64,000 nucleotides of DNA from Mycoplasma phocoenae (GCF_012934855.1 NZ_CP051481.1:124001-188000), one strand, 5' to 3'. Shown: positions 52,934-63,953, counted from the stretch's first letter. A program made the numbers and translations. The notes: generated by a model from the letters alone, not told the origin.

Positions 52934-52941
52934 AATTTATT
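52934..52941. repeat. Target-site duplication, right copy
   Basis: AATTTATT, identical to 49228-49235. Confidence 0.88.
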
Positions 52942-53021
52942 AAATAAAATAAAGAAAAAAATAATAAACTAAAAAACAGACATAAATTAATAAATATAAA
53001 AATCTAAGAAAGAGAAGACAT

Positions 53022-54098
53022 ATGAGTAAATTCAAAAAAATACAGTCACTATTAATTTCCTTACCAGTATTACTATTGCCTACTTCTGTAATATCATGTA
53101 CTACTGAAAACAAGAGAAATGATCCAACTGAAGATACAAATGTAATTGAAACACCAAGCAAAGAAACACCAGACATGTATATAGATTTAAACAATATTAT
53201 ATATGTAACCATAAATGAAGAAAATGTGAATAAATACTTTGAATTAGATGAATCAAATGCCAAAACACAAAAACCACTCATTTTGAAAGTGAAAGATGAA
53301 TTCAAAAAAATAACAGCTCTTAAATGAGAATTAAATTGAATACCAAAAGTGAATGAAGAAATTTATATTTTCGATAAAATAGAACGTTTATTTTTATCAA
53401 ATATTACTGAAATAGGTAATGATTCTTTTATAAATAAAACAAATTTAATTTCAGTAAACTTACCAAATGTAACAACAATTGGAGACTCAGCATTCCAAGA
53501 CACTACAAAACTAGATTTTATTGATCTACCAAACGTAACCAGTATAGGAAAAGAAGCATTTGAATTTGAAAATAATACAGAAGGTGTGATTAATGGTATT
53601 TTTGTCGATGGTACTAATGCTTACGGAGATATCATTTTACCCAATGTTACCAAAGTAGTTGATTCAGCATTCCAAAACAATACAAACATAAATTCAATCG
53701 CGCTGCCGAACGTAGACGAAATAGGAGATGCAGCATTCGCCGGCGTAACTAGTTTAGAATCAATTACTCTACCAACGTAACAACAATAGGATCTGAAGTC
53801 TTTGCCGGAACAAGTTTAACTACAATAGAATTACCAAAAGTAACAACAATTCCGTACCTTGCCTTCGCTGGCGTAACTAGTCTAGAATCAATTAGTTTAC
53901 CAAACGTAACAAAATTGGAAGCTCAGCATTCCAAGGAGCAGCAAACTTAACTTCTATCTATCTTCCGAAAGTAACAAATATCTGCGAAGGAACCTTCGAT
54001 GATCAAACAGACTAAAAACAATAACAATCAATAAAAATACAACAGGCATTGAAAACATTCCTGAAGGTGTTGAAATCAAATATATAGAAGAAGAATAA
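53022..54098 (+). pseudogene. BspA-like leucine-rich-repeat surface lipoprotein, three frameshifts
   Basis: The N-terminus is a lipoprotein signal peptide (SLPVLLLPTSVISC, with the lipobox Cys at residue 26). LRR_5-type repeats of about 23 residues follow (LPNVTTIGDSAF, LPNVTSIGKEAF, LPNVDEIGDAAF). The first frame stops at 53778-53780 after about 252 residues. The repeats continue in other frames, and restoring one base near 53775, 53913 and 54010 gives a continuous frame to TAA at 54096-54098 (about 359 residues). Each lesion is one missing A in a short run. The shorter in-frame form could still be secreted as a truncated lipoprotein. Confidence 0.8.
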
Positions 54099-54103
54099 TA
54101 TAT

Positions 54104-54131
54104 AAAAGACTCGAAACAAATTGAGTCTTTT
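54104..54131 (+). terminator. Terminator of the lipoprotein gene
   Basis: AAAAGACTC / GAGTCTTTT stem. Confidence 0.8.
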
Positions 54132-54312
54132 ATGTTTTTTTAATGCAAATCAAATTATTTAATCAAGTAAAAAGTAACGTAAAATTCATTTCCAAATTCT
54201 TTTTTAACAAATATATTTTTAAATAAAAGCATACTTTTATTAAAAAACAACAAAAAAAATTAAAATATTTAAACTAGAAAAGACAAAAAAATAAACAAAT
54301 TGTTTTTTTTGG

Positions 54313-54387
54313 TACAATTAATTAAGCTATACGCGCGAAAATGGACAGGACATAGATGAAAGACTATGCTTAGGTGGTTTAACGCGT
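54313..54387 (+). promoter_or_regulatory. tuf promoter and structured leader
   Basis: TACAAT at 54313-54318 is a likely -10. The ~100-base leader holds a nested fold: ACGCG (54331-54335) pairs with CGCGT (54383-54387), and inside it CATAG (54351-54355) pairs with CTATG (54364-54368). The island is far less AT-rich than its surroundings. Possible translational or protein-binding control of EF-Tu; the structure is my prediction. Confidence 0.45.
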
Positions 54388-54426
54388 TAAATTACTAAAT
54401 ATAAATATTAGAAAGGTATTAAATTT

Positions 54427-55614
54427 ATGGCAAAAATGGATTTTGACCGTTCAAAAGCCCACGTTAACATTGGAACAATTGGGCACGTTGACCACGGTAA
54501 AACTACTTTAACAGCAGCTATCGCCACTGTTTTAGCTAAAAAAGGACTTTCAGAAGCTCGTGACTACGCATCAATCGATAATGCGCCAGAAGAAAAAGCT
54601 CGTGGAATTACTATTAACACATCACACATCGAATATAACACAGAATCACGTCACTACGCACACGTTGACTGTCCAGGTCACGCTGACTACGTTAAAAATA
54701 TGATTACTGGAGCAGCACAAATGGATGGAGCTATCTTAGTAGTAGCTGCAACAGATGGTGCTATGCCTCAAACACGTGAACACATCTTGTTATCAAAACA
54801 AGTTGGTGTTCCAAAAATGGTTGTTTTCTTAAACAAAGTAGATATGTTAGAAGGAGAAGAAGAAATCATTGATCTAGTTGAAATGGATATTCGTGATCTT
54901 CTATCATCATACGGATTCGACGGAGACAATACACCAATTATCCGTGGATCAGCTCTTAAAGCTCTTCAAGGAGACGCTAAATACGAAGACGCAATTATGG
55001 AATTAATGAACGCATGTGACACATGAGTACAAGAACCTCCAAGAGAAACTGATAAACCATTCTTAATGGCAGTTGAAGACGTTTTTACAATTACAGGACG
55101 TGGAACAGTTGCAACAGGACGTGTTGAACGTGGACAACTAGTTCTTAACGAAGAAGTTGAAATCGTTGGATTTAGAGAAACTAAAAAAACAGTTGTTACA
55201 GGAATCGAAATGTTCCGTAAAAACTTAAAAGAAGCTATGGCTGGAGATAATGCAGGTCTATTACTACGTGGAATTGACCGTAACGATATCGAACGTGGAC
55301 AAGTTTTAGCAAAACCTAAAACAATCGTTCCTCACAAAACATTCAAAGCTACAATCTATGCACTTAAAAAAGAAGAAGGGGGACGTCACACACCTTTCTT
55401 CGGTAACTATAAACCTCAATTCTACTTCCGTACAACAGACGTTACAGGGGGAATTAAATTCTTAGACGACCGTGAAATGGTTGTTCCTGGAGAAAACGTT
55501 GACTTACAAGTAGAACTGATAGCACCAATCGCCGTTGAAAACGGAACAAAATTCTCAATCCGTGAAGGTGGAAGAACAGTTGGAGCTGGAACAGTTACAG
55601 AAATTCTTAAATAA
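54427..55614 (+). CDS. tuf: Elongation factor Tu
   Basis: 395 residues, full length. G1 GHVDHGKTT, switch [13 protein letters not shown]3 [13 protein letters not shown]4 NKVDM, and domain 2/3 signatures ([30 protein letters not shown]). Delivers aminoacyl-tRNA to the ribosome. Codon use is markedly optimised compared with neighbours, with more C-ending codons, as expected for a highly expressed gene. It ends GTVTEILK, as usual. Confidence 0.98.
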
Positions 55615-55632
55615 TTAAAAAAGAATAAAATA

Positions 55633-55656
55633 AAATCACTCATTGAGTGATTTTTT
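55633..55656 (+). terminator. Terminator of tuf
   Basis: AAATCACT / AGTGATTT stem followed by a T run. Confidence 0.85.
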
Positions 55657-55658
55657 CT

Positions 55659-56414
55659 TTATTTTTGAGTGTTCTTTCTGTTGTTTGTATTAAACCACTG
55701 TTTAATAGTGATATTTTTTTCTACTCTTAAAAAGATTAAATAGATATATGGTAGACCAAGATTTGTTTCAATCAAACTATTAATTGCTAGTGTGTGTATA
55801 CTTGAACTATTTCAAGGTCTTATGTTATTTATTAACAGTGCAAATTCTCAAGCGAATTGAACTGATATACCTATTATTAATAACTTAATTAAAGGAATTT
55901 TGGTTTGTTTATTAGCATAAAAAAGATTGTATAGAATTAATAATAAATAACCCACTATTAATATTATAGCCATAAAATTATGATACTTGTAGTGTTCCCT
56001 AAAGCATTACACAATTGTGAAAGTGAAGGAGCACATATTCATCAAACAATAATTAATATTAAAATTTCTTTAAGTGTTTATCGTTTTTTAAACATAGCCA
56101 TATAAATGCAAAATTTGTAATTCCGTATGATAATGACATCCATAATAATGTCAAACATGTTACTCATTCACTTTGTTGTATTCCTTGCGTCGTTGCATAA
56201 TGAATTGTTCGTGAATTTGATATTCAATAAAAGCAACCGTAATCGACGACAAAGTATAAAATACCACCAAATAAACTAAAAAAAGTGTTTTTCAGTCCTT
56301 TTTAAACACAAGTATAGATAATAAAACAATAATAAATAAAGAATCTACTACAATATAAGTAGTATTAAATGTTCTGGTCGGGTTAATTGCAACATCAGTT
56401 ATTATTTTAGGCAC
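55659..56414 (-). pseudogene. Decayed multi-spanning membrane protein, three frameshifts
   Basis: From GTG at 56414, with AAAAGGAG upstream, the translation is hydrophobic (YIVVDSLFIIVLLSILVFKK, LVYLVVFYTLSSITVAF). It must be followed through three frames to stay open: breaks near 56205, 56087 and 55980. Each is cured by adding one base in a short homopolymer, and the total then ends in frame at TAA 55661-55659 (about 252 residues, roughly seven membrane helices). Family unknown. The stop lies against the tuf terminator. Confidence 0.7.
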
Positions 56415-56496
56415 ATTAAAAACTCCTTTTATTAATTTTAATACACATGTCAATATTATTGTTGTAATAATAGAATGACATTGTGATAAAATAAAA

Positions 56497-56582
56497 GAGC
56501 CATGGGAATGATAACCTTGTAATCTGGTCAGGATGGAAACATAGCAGCCACGTCGAGAAGTGTCATGTCTTATGGTTTTTTT
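56497..56582 (+). ncRNA. ffs: Signal recognition particle RNA (4.5S-type)
   Basis: The apical domain reads GGTCAGGATGGAAACATAGC followed by AGCC, matching the conserved Ffh-binding loops of bacterial SRP RNA. The ends pair (CCATGGGA with TCTTATGG) and a T run follows as terminator. TTGTAA at 56462-56467 with an AT-rich -10 about 17 bases later is a plausible promoter. Confidence 0.88.
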
Positions 56583-56602
56583 GTACTAAAAGGAAGTAAA
56601 TT

Positions 56603-57241
56603 ATGAACTTATTTGTTGACAAAACATTAAAAATATTAAACAAACCCATACAACCTCTTATTTTATTAAGAAATGAAGAAATAACATTTTGAATACAAGT
56701 TGTATCTAAAGACTATCAAGAAGCTGATGAAAATTGAGTAGACATCAACGATTTAGAAATTGAATTAACTCGTGATGATAAAAAAATGTTTGAGAACTTT
56801 TTAATTTATAAAAATGCATTTTTTGCATGTCCTACCTCAATTTTGGATCATTTGACAAACTATACAATTGAATGAGATTATAAAAATGAAAAAAACAATT
56901 ATTTAAATCAAAACATTGTGTCATATTTTTTAGAAGAATTACATACTAGTTTATTGAGTGAAGAACCTGAATCATGTATTATTTTTTGAGATTTAGATGT
57001 TCAAAAAGAAGATGGTAGCGTTAGACCATATTATGTATATGCTAATGAAAAATTAGTACAATCTACATATAAAGCAAACTTAAAAATAAAAGACGAAGTT
57101 TGAAACCCGGTATTAAAAGAAATATATGAAATTGAATTACCACTATCTAAAGAACATTGAAAAAATGATAACATGCAAAAAATGGCTAAAAAACTTGCAC
57201 TGTATGTCGGTCATTTTATAAAAGTGGCAGAATTTAATTAA
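56603..57241 (+). CDS. Unknown cytosolic protein downstream of SRP RNA
   Basis: 212 residues beginning MNLFVDKTLKILNKPIQPL, preceded by AAAGGAAG. It is acidic and Trp-rich, most Trp coming from TGA (ENWVDINDLEIEL, IIFWDLDVQKEDG). There is no signal peptide or membrane segment, and I recognise no motif. A terminator follows. Confidence 0.75.
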
Positions 57242-57272
57242 GAAAGAATTTACCAAAATTCTCTCTTTTTTT
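57241..57272 (+). terminator. Terminator after the unknown gene
   Basis: AGAAAGAATTT / AAATTCTCTCT imperfect stem and T run. Confidence 0.7.
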
Positions 57273-57298
57273 ATGGTTTTTTGATGATACACTTTTTA

Positions 57299-57329
57299 TT
57301 GTCATCTAATTCAAAAAATAATGTATAAT
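57299..57329 (+). promoter_or_regulatory. Promoter of the ZIP-like transporter gene
   Basis: TTGTCA (57299-57304), 19 bases, TATAAT (57324-57329). Confidence 0.55.
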
Positions 57330-57369
57330 TAGAAGTATGTACGATCACAAAAAATAGAAAGGAGGTAAT

Positions 57370-58272
57370 ATGTTATTTGGAATTTCGAGTTTTAACAACA
57401 ACTTGAACTTAACAATATTTGTAAATTTACTAATATATTTATCATTTTTATTAGTAATTCCAGTATTAATATCTCTTGTTATGAGTTTTATTAAACCAAA
57501 ATTAAAATCGAATAGCATGATTTGATTGTATTCTTTTAGCATGGCTATGTTTTTAGTTTTAGGTACAATGGGATTCTTAAAAGAAGGACACGAAGTTATA
57601 GAGCAAAATTACTCAGAAGCGAATCATAAATGAACAACAGCACTAATTATGGGTTGTTCCTCTTTAATTGGATTATCTTTATTAATTGGTTGAAGATATT
57701 TATCTATTTCAAAACATAAGGGGCATATTCATAAACATCATGCTCAACATAATCACTCAGATCACATTATCAACTTTAGTGAAATAGATAATCCTAAAGC
57801 AGCTTGAACAGCGATTATGATGTTGATGTCACACCGTTTAGTGGGTGGAATTACATTAGGAATGAGTGTGTATCATATGACTAATGAGGGCTATGCTAGT
57901 TTAGATATTGGATTGATATTAACATTTAACTTGCACATAATAATTGAAACCATTACGATATTTTATCGTCAGGTTCAATATGGGCAAACAAAAGCAAAAG
58001 CAACTCTTTATAATTTTTATACTTTATTGACTATTGTACCATTGATGTTCATCGGTGCCTTTAGTGCACAATATATATACAGTATACCTTGATTATTAGC
58101 TTCAATGGATACTATAGCCGGGGTAATAATTTTATTTACCGCCATATTTGAACTAGTACCAGAAGTTATTCATATTAGAAATGAAAAACCAAAGGTTTTA
58201 TATATGACGTTTATAATGTTTGCTCTTGGAATTGTATTTACAATTGTGTTGTTATCGTTTCATAGTCATTAA
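57370..58272 (+). CDS. ZIP-family divalent metal transporter
   Basis: 300 residues with about eight hydrophobic helices. A His-rich cytoplasmic loop (HKGHIHKHHAQHNHSDH) follows the third helix, as in ZIP proteins. The metal-site helices appear as MSHRLVGGITLG and NLHIIIETITIF, degenerate versions of H-x-x-P/E-G, with His and Glu still present. Probably imports zinc or a related metal. GGAGG lies directly upstream of the ATG. Confidence 0.8.
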
Positions 58273-58279
58273 AAATATA

Positions 58280-58308
58280 AAAAAAACAACTCAATGTTGT
58301 TTTTTTTG
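58280..58308. terminator. Bidirectional terminator between the ZIP gene and nrdE
   Basis: AACAAC / GTTGTT stem with long flanking A and T runs; the genes converge here. Confidence 0.8.
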
Positions 58309-58312
58309 TTTT

Positions 58313-60493
58313 TTAAACAGTACATGTTGTACATTCAGTAAATGAGTTGGTGTCTTGTTCGTTTCAGTCAATGTTTTCTGAATCTTCAAGCACTTCTTGA
58401 CGAACCCTTACATAATAAATAGATGAACATTTTGATCTGAAAGCGTGTATGTATGCTCTATTTAAGTCACGAGTTGTTGCAGTATCATTCATGAATAGCG
58501 TTAGTGATATAGCTTGGTCCACGTGTTTTTGAGCTTTAGCTACAATATCAATAATTGGGATAGGGCCAAGTTCGTATGCACCCCTTTCGTAGTATTTATA
58601 GTTAACATCATCTAGTTTATAAGCTGTTGAATATACTCTGCCTATTTTCCCTTCTTTTCTAACTTCTACTGGAGCAACAACAGGTTGTAATGAAGGAGTA
58701 CATGATGATAAATAAGAAATACTTCCAGTTGGAGCTATAGCTAGTAAATGAGAGTTAGCTAAACCTGTATTTTGAATTTCCTTACTTAATTCTATTCAAT
58801 CTTGTTGAGTTGGCACATAAATATTATTTTTATTGAATATTTCAATCAATTTTTTTGATTTCAATACATACTCATTTGCATCACATTTTGTATACTTATC
58901 AAAGTATGATCCATCTGCGTATTTTGATGTATTGAAGTTTTTATATGTTCCACCGTATTCTTTAGCTAATTTGTTTGAAGCTTTGAATGCATAATATGCG
59001 ACAGTGTAAAAGAATATATCAGTAAATTCTAATGCTTCTGGTGAGTCATAGAAAATGTGATTTGTAGCAAGGAATCCGTGTAAATTCATTGCCCCTAAAC
59101 CTAAAGCGTGATTATTTTTGTTTCCTTTTTCAATTGTAGGAGCACTACTTAAATCACTGTTTCTTGAAACGTGATCCAATGCTTTGATGGTGTAATAAAT
59201 TGACTCTTCAAAGCGTTCACCACAATTCATCATTTTATCAATGTTTAATGAAGCTAGATTACACGCTATATCCTCACCTAATTTAGTTGGAGCTAAGTCT
59301 ATTGATCACTCAGTTGGTGAAGATGATTGAACAATCTCTGAACATAAATTAGACATAATGATTCTTCCTTCATTAGGATTTCTGTTATTGATTGTGTCAT
59401 CGAATAATAAATATGGGTATCCTGATTCAAAGTGTAATTCAGCAATTTGAGTAAATAATTTTCTGGCTGAAATGAATGTTTTTTTAATTTTATCATTATT
59501 TAGCATGTTGTAATATTCATCAGTTACTGAAATATCACTCATAGGTTTTCCATAAACTCTTTCAACATCGTAAGGACTAAATAAAGCCATCTCTTTATTG
59601 TTTTTAGCTAATTCAAATGTGATATCCGGAATAACAATTCCCAATGAAAGAGATTTAATTCTAATTTTTTCATCGGCATTTTCACGTTTAGTATCAAGGA
59701 AAGTCATGATTTCAGGGTGGTGTGCGTGTAAATATACTGCGCCAGCTCCTTGACGTTGTCCTAATTGGTTTGCATATGAAAATGTATCTTCTAATATTTT
59801 CATAACTGGAACAATTCCAGTTGATTGATTTTCGATATTTTTAATAGGTGCACCAAATTCACGTAAATTAGTTAAGCAAAGTGCAACTCCCCCTCCACGT
59901 TTAGATAATTGTAAAGAAGTAGACACGGCTCTTGCTATTGATTCCATGTTATCTTCTACTCTTAGTAAATAACATGAAACATATTCACCTCTTTGTTTTT
60001 TACCAGCGTTTAAAAAAGTAGGTGTAGCTGGTTGGAAACGTCCAGATAATATTTCAATCAAAATGTTTTTAGTATTTTCAAAATTACCATTTCCTAAAAA
60101 CAAGGCATTCATCAGTGCTCTTTCACTGTATGTTTCCAAATATTCTTTATTGTCGAATGTTTTCAAGCAATAAGCACCATAGAATTTTACAATACCCATG
60201 AATGATGGGAAACGGTGATCATATTCCTTAATGATTGAATATAACTCTTCTAATTGTTGAGCATTTACGCGTTCAACAATGTGTTTTTCGTAGTAATGAT
60301 TTTCAACAAGAAATTGCATTCTTTCGTGAATGTTATTAAATTGTTTAGTTTTCGGTTTAACGTGTACTTGATAATATATTTCTACTGCTTTTTGGTCGTT
60401 TAAATAAGCATCCTTACCTCTATTTGCTTTGGTTAAAGCATTATAAGCTAGGTATAAATCGGCATCTTTGAATGCCTTTGTGCTTTCAGACAT
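58313..60493 (-). CDS. nrdE: Ribonucleoside-diphosphate reductase large subunit NrdE
   Basis: Class Ib catalytic subunit, 726 residues. Motifs: [52 protein letters not shown] with an active-site Cys, [12 protein letters not shown], and the C-terminal redox pair in TECTTCTV. The start at 60493 (MSESTKAF) is preferred over an upstream in-frame ATG because AAAGGAGAG sits just before it. It is the last gene of the nrdF-nrdI-nrdE operon. Confidence 0.96.
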
Positions 60494-60513
60494 AATCTCT
60501 CCTTTTATTTTGT

Positions 60514-60987
60514 TCAAAGTTTTTTTAATTTCTCATTGACTGTTTTAACATCATGAGCTGTTCCGATTAATTCAAAAATGTGCATTAAAGGAACTTGTAA
60601 TTTAGCGCTTAGGACATATCCGGCTAATCCGTATGTGTCTCCAAAATTAGTGTTACCGCTTCCGATAACAGCAACACAGTGTTTTCTATTGTTTTCATTA
60701 TTTAAAAACTGTTTAACTTGTTTAGGAACACTACCCTTAAAGTCTTCTAAACCACCTGAATAAGTTGGTGAAATTAAAACATAATCTTGTTTTACTTCAA
60801 TGGTTTCATTTTCATCGTAAGGTATTCTTGTGTTTTCAACATTTAACTTAGTTACGAATTTTTTTGTGTTTTCAGTCATTGAAGAAAAATAAACAACGTG
60901 TATATCTCCTTCTGGTGTTCTTGCGTTGATTAATTTGTTTTCTTCTAAATTATCTATATTTGTCATATTAAAACTCTCAATCCTCAT
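60514..60987 (-). CDS. nrdI: Flavodoxin-like protein NrdI
   Basis: 157 residues. It has the flavodoxin-like start [24 protein letters not shown] and the [19 protein letters not shown] loop typical of NrdI. In class Ib NrdI supplies oxidant for the manganese cofactor; in class Ie it is needed to convert the Tyr of NrdF to DOPA. The start overlaps nrdF by 11 bases; an internal ATG at 60966 is an alternative. Confidence 0.93.
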   Translation of the reverse strand: MRIESFNMTNIDNLEENKLINARTPEGDIHVVYFSSMTENTKKFVTKLNVENTRIPYDENETIEVKQDYVLISPTYSGGLEDFKGSVPKQVKQFLNNENNRKHCVAVIGSGNTNFGDTYGLAGYVLSAKLQVPLMHIFELIGTAHDVKTVNEKLKKL

Positions 60988-61981
60988 CTTCTGTTTCTTC
61001 TGTTACACCCATTACGTATGAGCTACCATTTCCTGAGAAAAAGTCATGGTTTTCATCAGCTCTAGCTGATAATTGCGCAAATACTTCTGGCGCGATTTTT
61101 GTTTCTTCTGGTGTGAATGGTGATTCATAACCACAGTTTTGTAAAAATTTACCAGCATTGTATAAACTAAATCTGATAGCGTCTTCTGCTAATCCGAATC
61201 CGTCATATAAATCGTGTAAGAAATCTTTTTCTAATTCAATTAAGTCGAATAAGATTTTGAATACGAAATCTTTGTACTCTTGTTGTTTTTCTGGCGAAAG
61301 TTTAGCTACTTTTTGACGGTATTTGTATCCTGAGTAGTAGTTATGTAAAACTTTATCTCTTAAAATTAAACGAATAATATCGCTTGTGTTAGGCAATTGT
61401 GCTCTCGCTGATAAATAAAATGGTAAGTAAAATCCACCATATAATAAGAATCCCGGCATTAAAGCAGCTGCAATTTTTGATTTTAATGGATCTTCACTAA
61501 TATAGTAAGGAACTAAAAATTTAGCTCTAGCTTGTAATTTTTCATTATTAATAACTCATTCATGAGCTTCTTCAATTTCTTCTGATGTGTTTAAAGTTGA
61601 AAAAATTGACCCGTAACTTCTAGCATGAACACCAACCATGAATGCAAAGTTAGCGTATATAACTTGTTCATGATCAGTTAATGAGTTTGGAATTTGCGCA
61701 ACATCACCTAAAGTTGCTTGAATTGTATCTAGTAATGTTAAACCTGTAAAAGTTCTAGTAACCAGTTGTTGTCATTTTTTATCCATTTCATTTCATGATT
61801 TAAGATCGTTTGATACAGGAATTTTTTCAGGTAATCAAAAGTTTTGTGTAACTCTTGTTCACACTTCTAAATCCTTATCATCATTTATTACGTTTCAGTT
61901 AATTGAACGCATTACACCTTTTTGGCCATTTTTAGCATAACCTAATGGACTAAAAGATTTTTTATAATATTCATTATGCAT
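60977..61981 (-). CDS. nrdF: Class Ie ribonucleotide reductase radical subunit NrdF (metal-ligand-less, VPK type)
   Basis: 334 residues of the R2 fold. The expected metal-binding glutamates are replaced. AFMVGVHARSYGSIF has V116 where a class Ib NrdF has Glu, with H119 and radical Tyr Y123 kept. ALMPGFLLYGGF has P176, and ILRDKVLHNYYSGYKY has K210. This Val-Pro-Lys pattern is known from the Mesoplasma/Mycoplasma class Ie enzymes, in which a metal-free DOPA radical is made with help of NrdI. D85 remains in LTLLDTIQ. AAAGGGA precedes the ATG. Confidence 0.94.
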
Positions 61982-62355
61982 ATATATCCCTTCATTTTGT
62001 ATCGTGTTTTTTCTAATAATAGCAAATATAATTAGGTTTGATATTAAAAAAATAAGAGTTTTTTTTAATGTAACTTTATCTAGTTTTATTAACATCTTAT
62101 TAACATTTTTTCTACATTTTAAATAACTATAGTAAGGATTATTTTTGCATCAATTTTAATTTATATCTGTGTATAAGTAATAAATTAAAATTTTTAAAAA
62201 TTGCTAGCATAATTTCGAAAAAATAAAACTAAAAAAAGATTTTTTATCGTACACAAAATTTTCTAAAATTGTTTCCAAATTTTAAAATTTTGTGTACGTG
62301 TTTTAAAATGCGCTAAAAAAGGTAACATTATATTAATAAAGCAACTTTCAAAATT
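61982..62355. promoter_or_regulatory. nrd operon upstream region with a 15-bp perfect inverted repeat
   Basis: No gene in these bases. CGTACACAAAATTTT at 62248-62262 is perfectly inverted at 62284-62298, separated by 21 AT-rich bases. A direct repeat TTATTAACAT occurs at about 62087-62108. The nrdF promoter must lie in the left part on the minus strand. Either cruciform, operator or remnant of a small mobile repeat. Confidence 0.5.
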
Positions 62356-62382
62356 AAAAAGCAACTCTAAACGTTGCTTTTT
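62356..62382 (-). terminator. Terminator of gpmI
   Basis: AAAAAGCAAC / GTTGCTTTTT stem with T run on the minus strand. Confidence 0.82.
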
Positions 62383-62388
62383 AAAATT

Positions 62389-63888
62389 CTATTTCAGTAA
62401 TGATTTACCTGTCATTTCTTCAGGAATATTAATGTTTAAATAATTTAATATAGTCGGAGCAATATCACATAATGAACCGTTATTTAATTTAATATTTTTA
62501 TCTGTGGAAATGAACATTACTGGGTTTGTTGTGTGTTTTGTTAATTTGTTTTGAAGTTCATCTTCTGTTTCTTCCGCGTTACCGTGATCAGCAGTTATGA
62601 ATCAAACAATATTATTATTTTGTTTTATGTAATTTAATATTCTAGAAAATTCTTTATCTAAAATTTCAATAGCTTTGATTGTTGCTTTTAAATCACCTGT
62701 GTGACCAACCATATCAGGGTTTGCATAGTTCATTATCACAAAGTCATTGTTATTTAAATTTTGAAGCAGTTGATCAGTTATACCTTTTGCCGACATTTCA
62801 GGAGCGTCAGCATAAGATTCTACTTTTTGACTATCTACCAATATTCTTTGTTCATTATTAAATACGATATCCTTACCACCATCAAAAAAGAATGTAACAT
62901 GAGCATATTTTTGTGTTTCAGCTAATCTTAATTGATTAATTTTATGAGTGGCCAGCACTTCACCTAGTGAGTTTTTTACTTCCATTTCATTAAAAGCAAT
63001 TTCAGTATCTAATCCTTCATATTTCATCATTGAAACAAAAGTATTTAATTTATAACGTTGGTTTGGTTTATATTCGTAAGTGTTTGAGTTAATAAACATA
63101 TGTGTTAATTGTCTTGCGCGATCGGGTCTAAAATTTGCAAAAATTACAGAATCATTATCTTGGATGAATTGTCCATTTTTATTCATGGCAGGTATTAAAA
63201 ATTCATCAAAGATATTTTTTTGATATTGTGAATCAATATATTCCATAGGATCTGTAAATACATTAGTTGAATTACCTAAAATAGCATCATATGCCAATTG
63301 ATTTCTATCAAACATTTTATCCCTATCCATTGCATAAAATCGTCCTGCTATTGATGAAATTGGGTAATTGTATTTTTTTGAAAGTTGAATCAATTGATTT
63401 AAAGATTTTTTAATTGACTGAGGAGCTGTATCGCGACCGTCTCCGAAAATATGAATCGATACATTTTTTAACTTCTGTTCGTAACAAAGATTTAATAATT
63501 CAAAAATGTGTGTATCTAAAGAATGGACACCACCATCAGATAACATACCAAAAATGTGTAATGTTTGATTTTGTTCTTTTACTGAATTAATAGTTTTTAA
63601 AAAGACTTCGTTAGAATAAAAACTTCTATCTTTTATTGATTGGTTAATCAATGATAAACCAGTATATACAATTCTTCCTGCGCCAATATTTAAATGACCA
63701 ACTTCACTGTTGCCTATTTGATTTTGCGGTAGGCCAACATACTCACCTGAAGCTTGAATTATTGAATTGGGGTACTCATTGAATAACTTATCGAATGTTG
63801 GGTGCTTTGCTAACGCATAAGCATTTCCAATTGAATTTTCGCTTAATCCAAGTCCATCAATTATTGTTAAAATTATTTTTTTGCTCAT
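62389..63888 (-). CDS. gpmI: 2,3-bisphosphoglycerate-independent phosphoglycerate mutase
   Basis: Glycolytic interconversion of 3- and 2-phosphoglycerate, 499 residues. [13 protein letters not shown] holds the first metal-binding Asp, [16 protein letters not shown] the phospho-Ser nucleophile, [21 protein letters not shown] and [15 protein letters not shown] the further metal ligands, and [12 protein letters not shown] the last His/Asp pair. Trp from TGA. Length is normal. Divergent from the last gene of the window. Confidence 0.95.
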
Positions 63889-63914
63889 ATATTACTTCCT
63901 TAATCCTGTATTAA

Positions 63915-63953
63915 ATTATAATACATGTATATAAAAGAACTTAATATTATAAT
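63915..63953. promoter_or_regulatory. Divergent -10 boxes for gpmI and the right-edge gene
   Basis: TATAAT on the minus strand at 63920-63915 for gpmI and on the plus strand at 63948-63953 for the edge gene. Confidence 0.5.
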
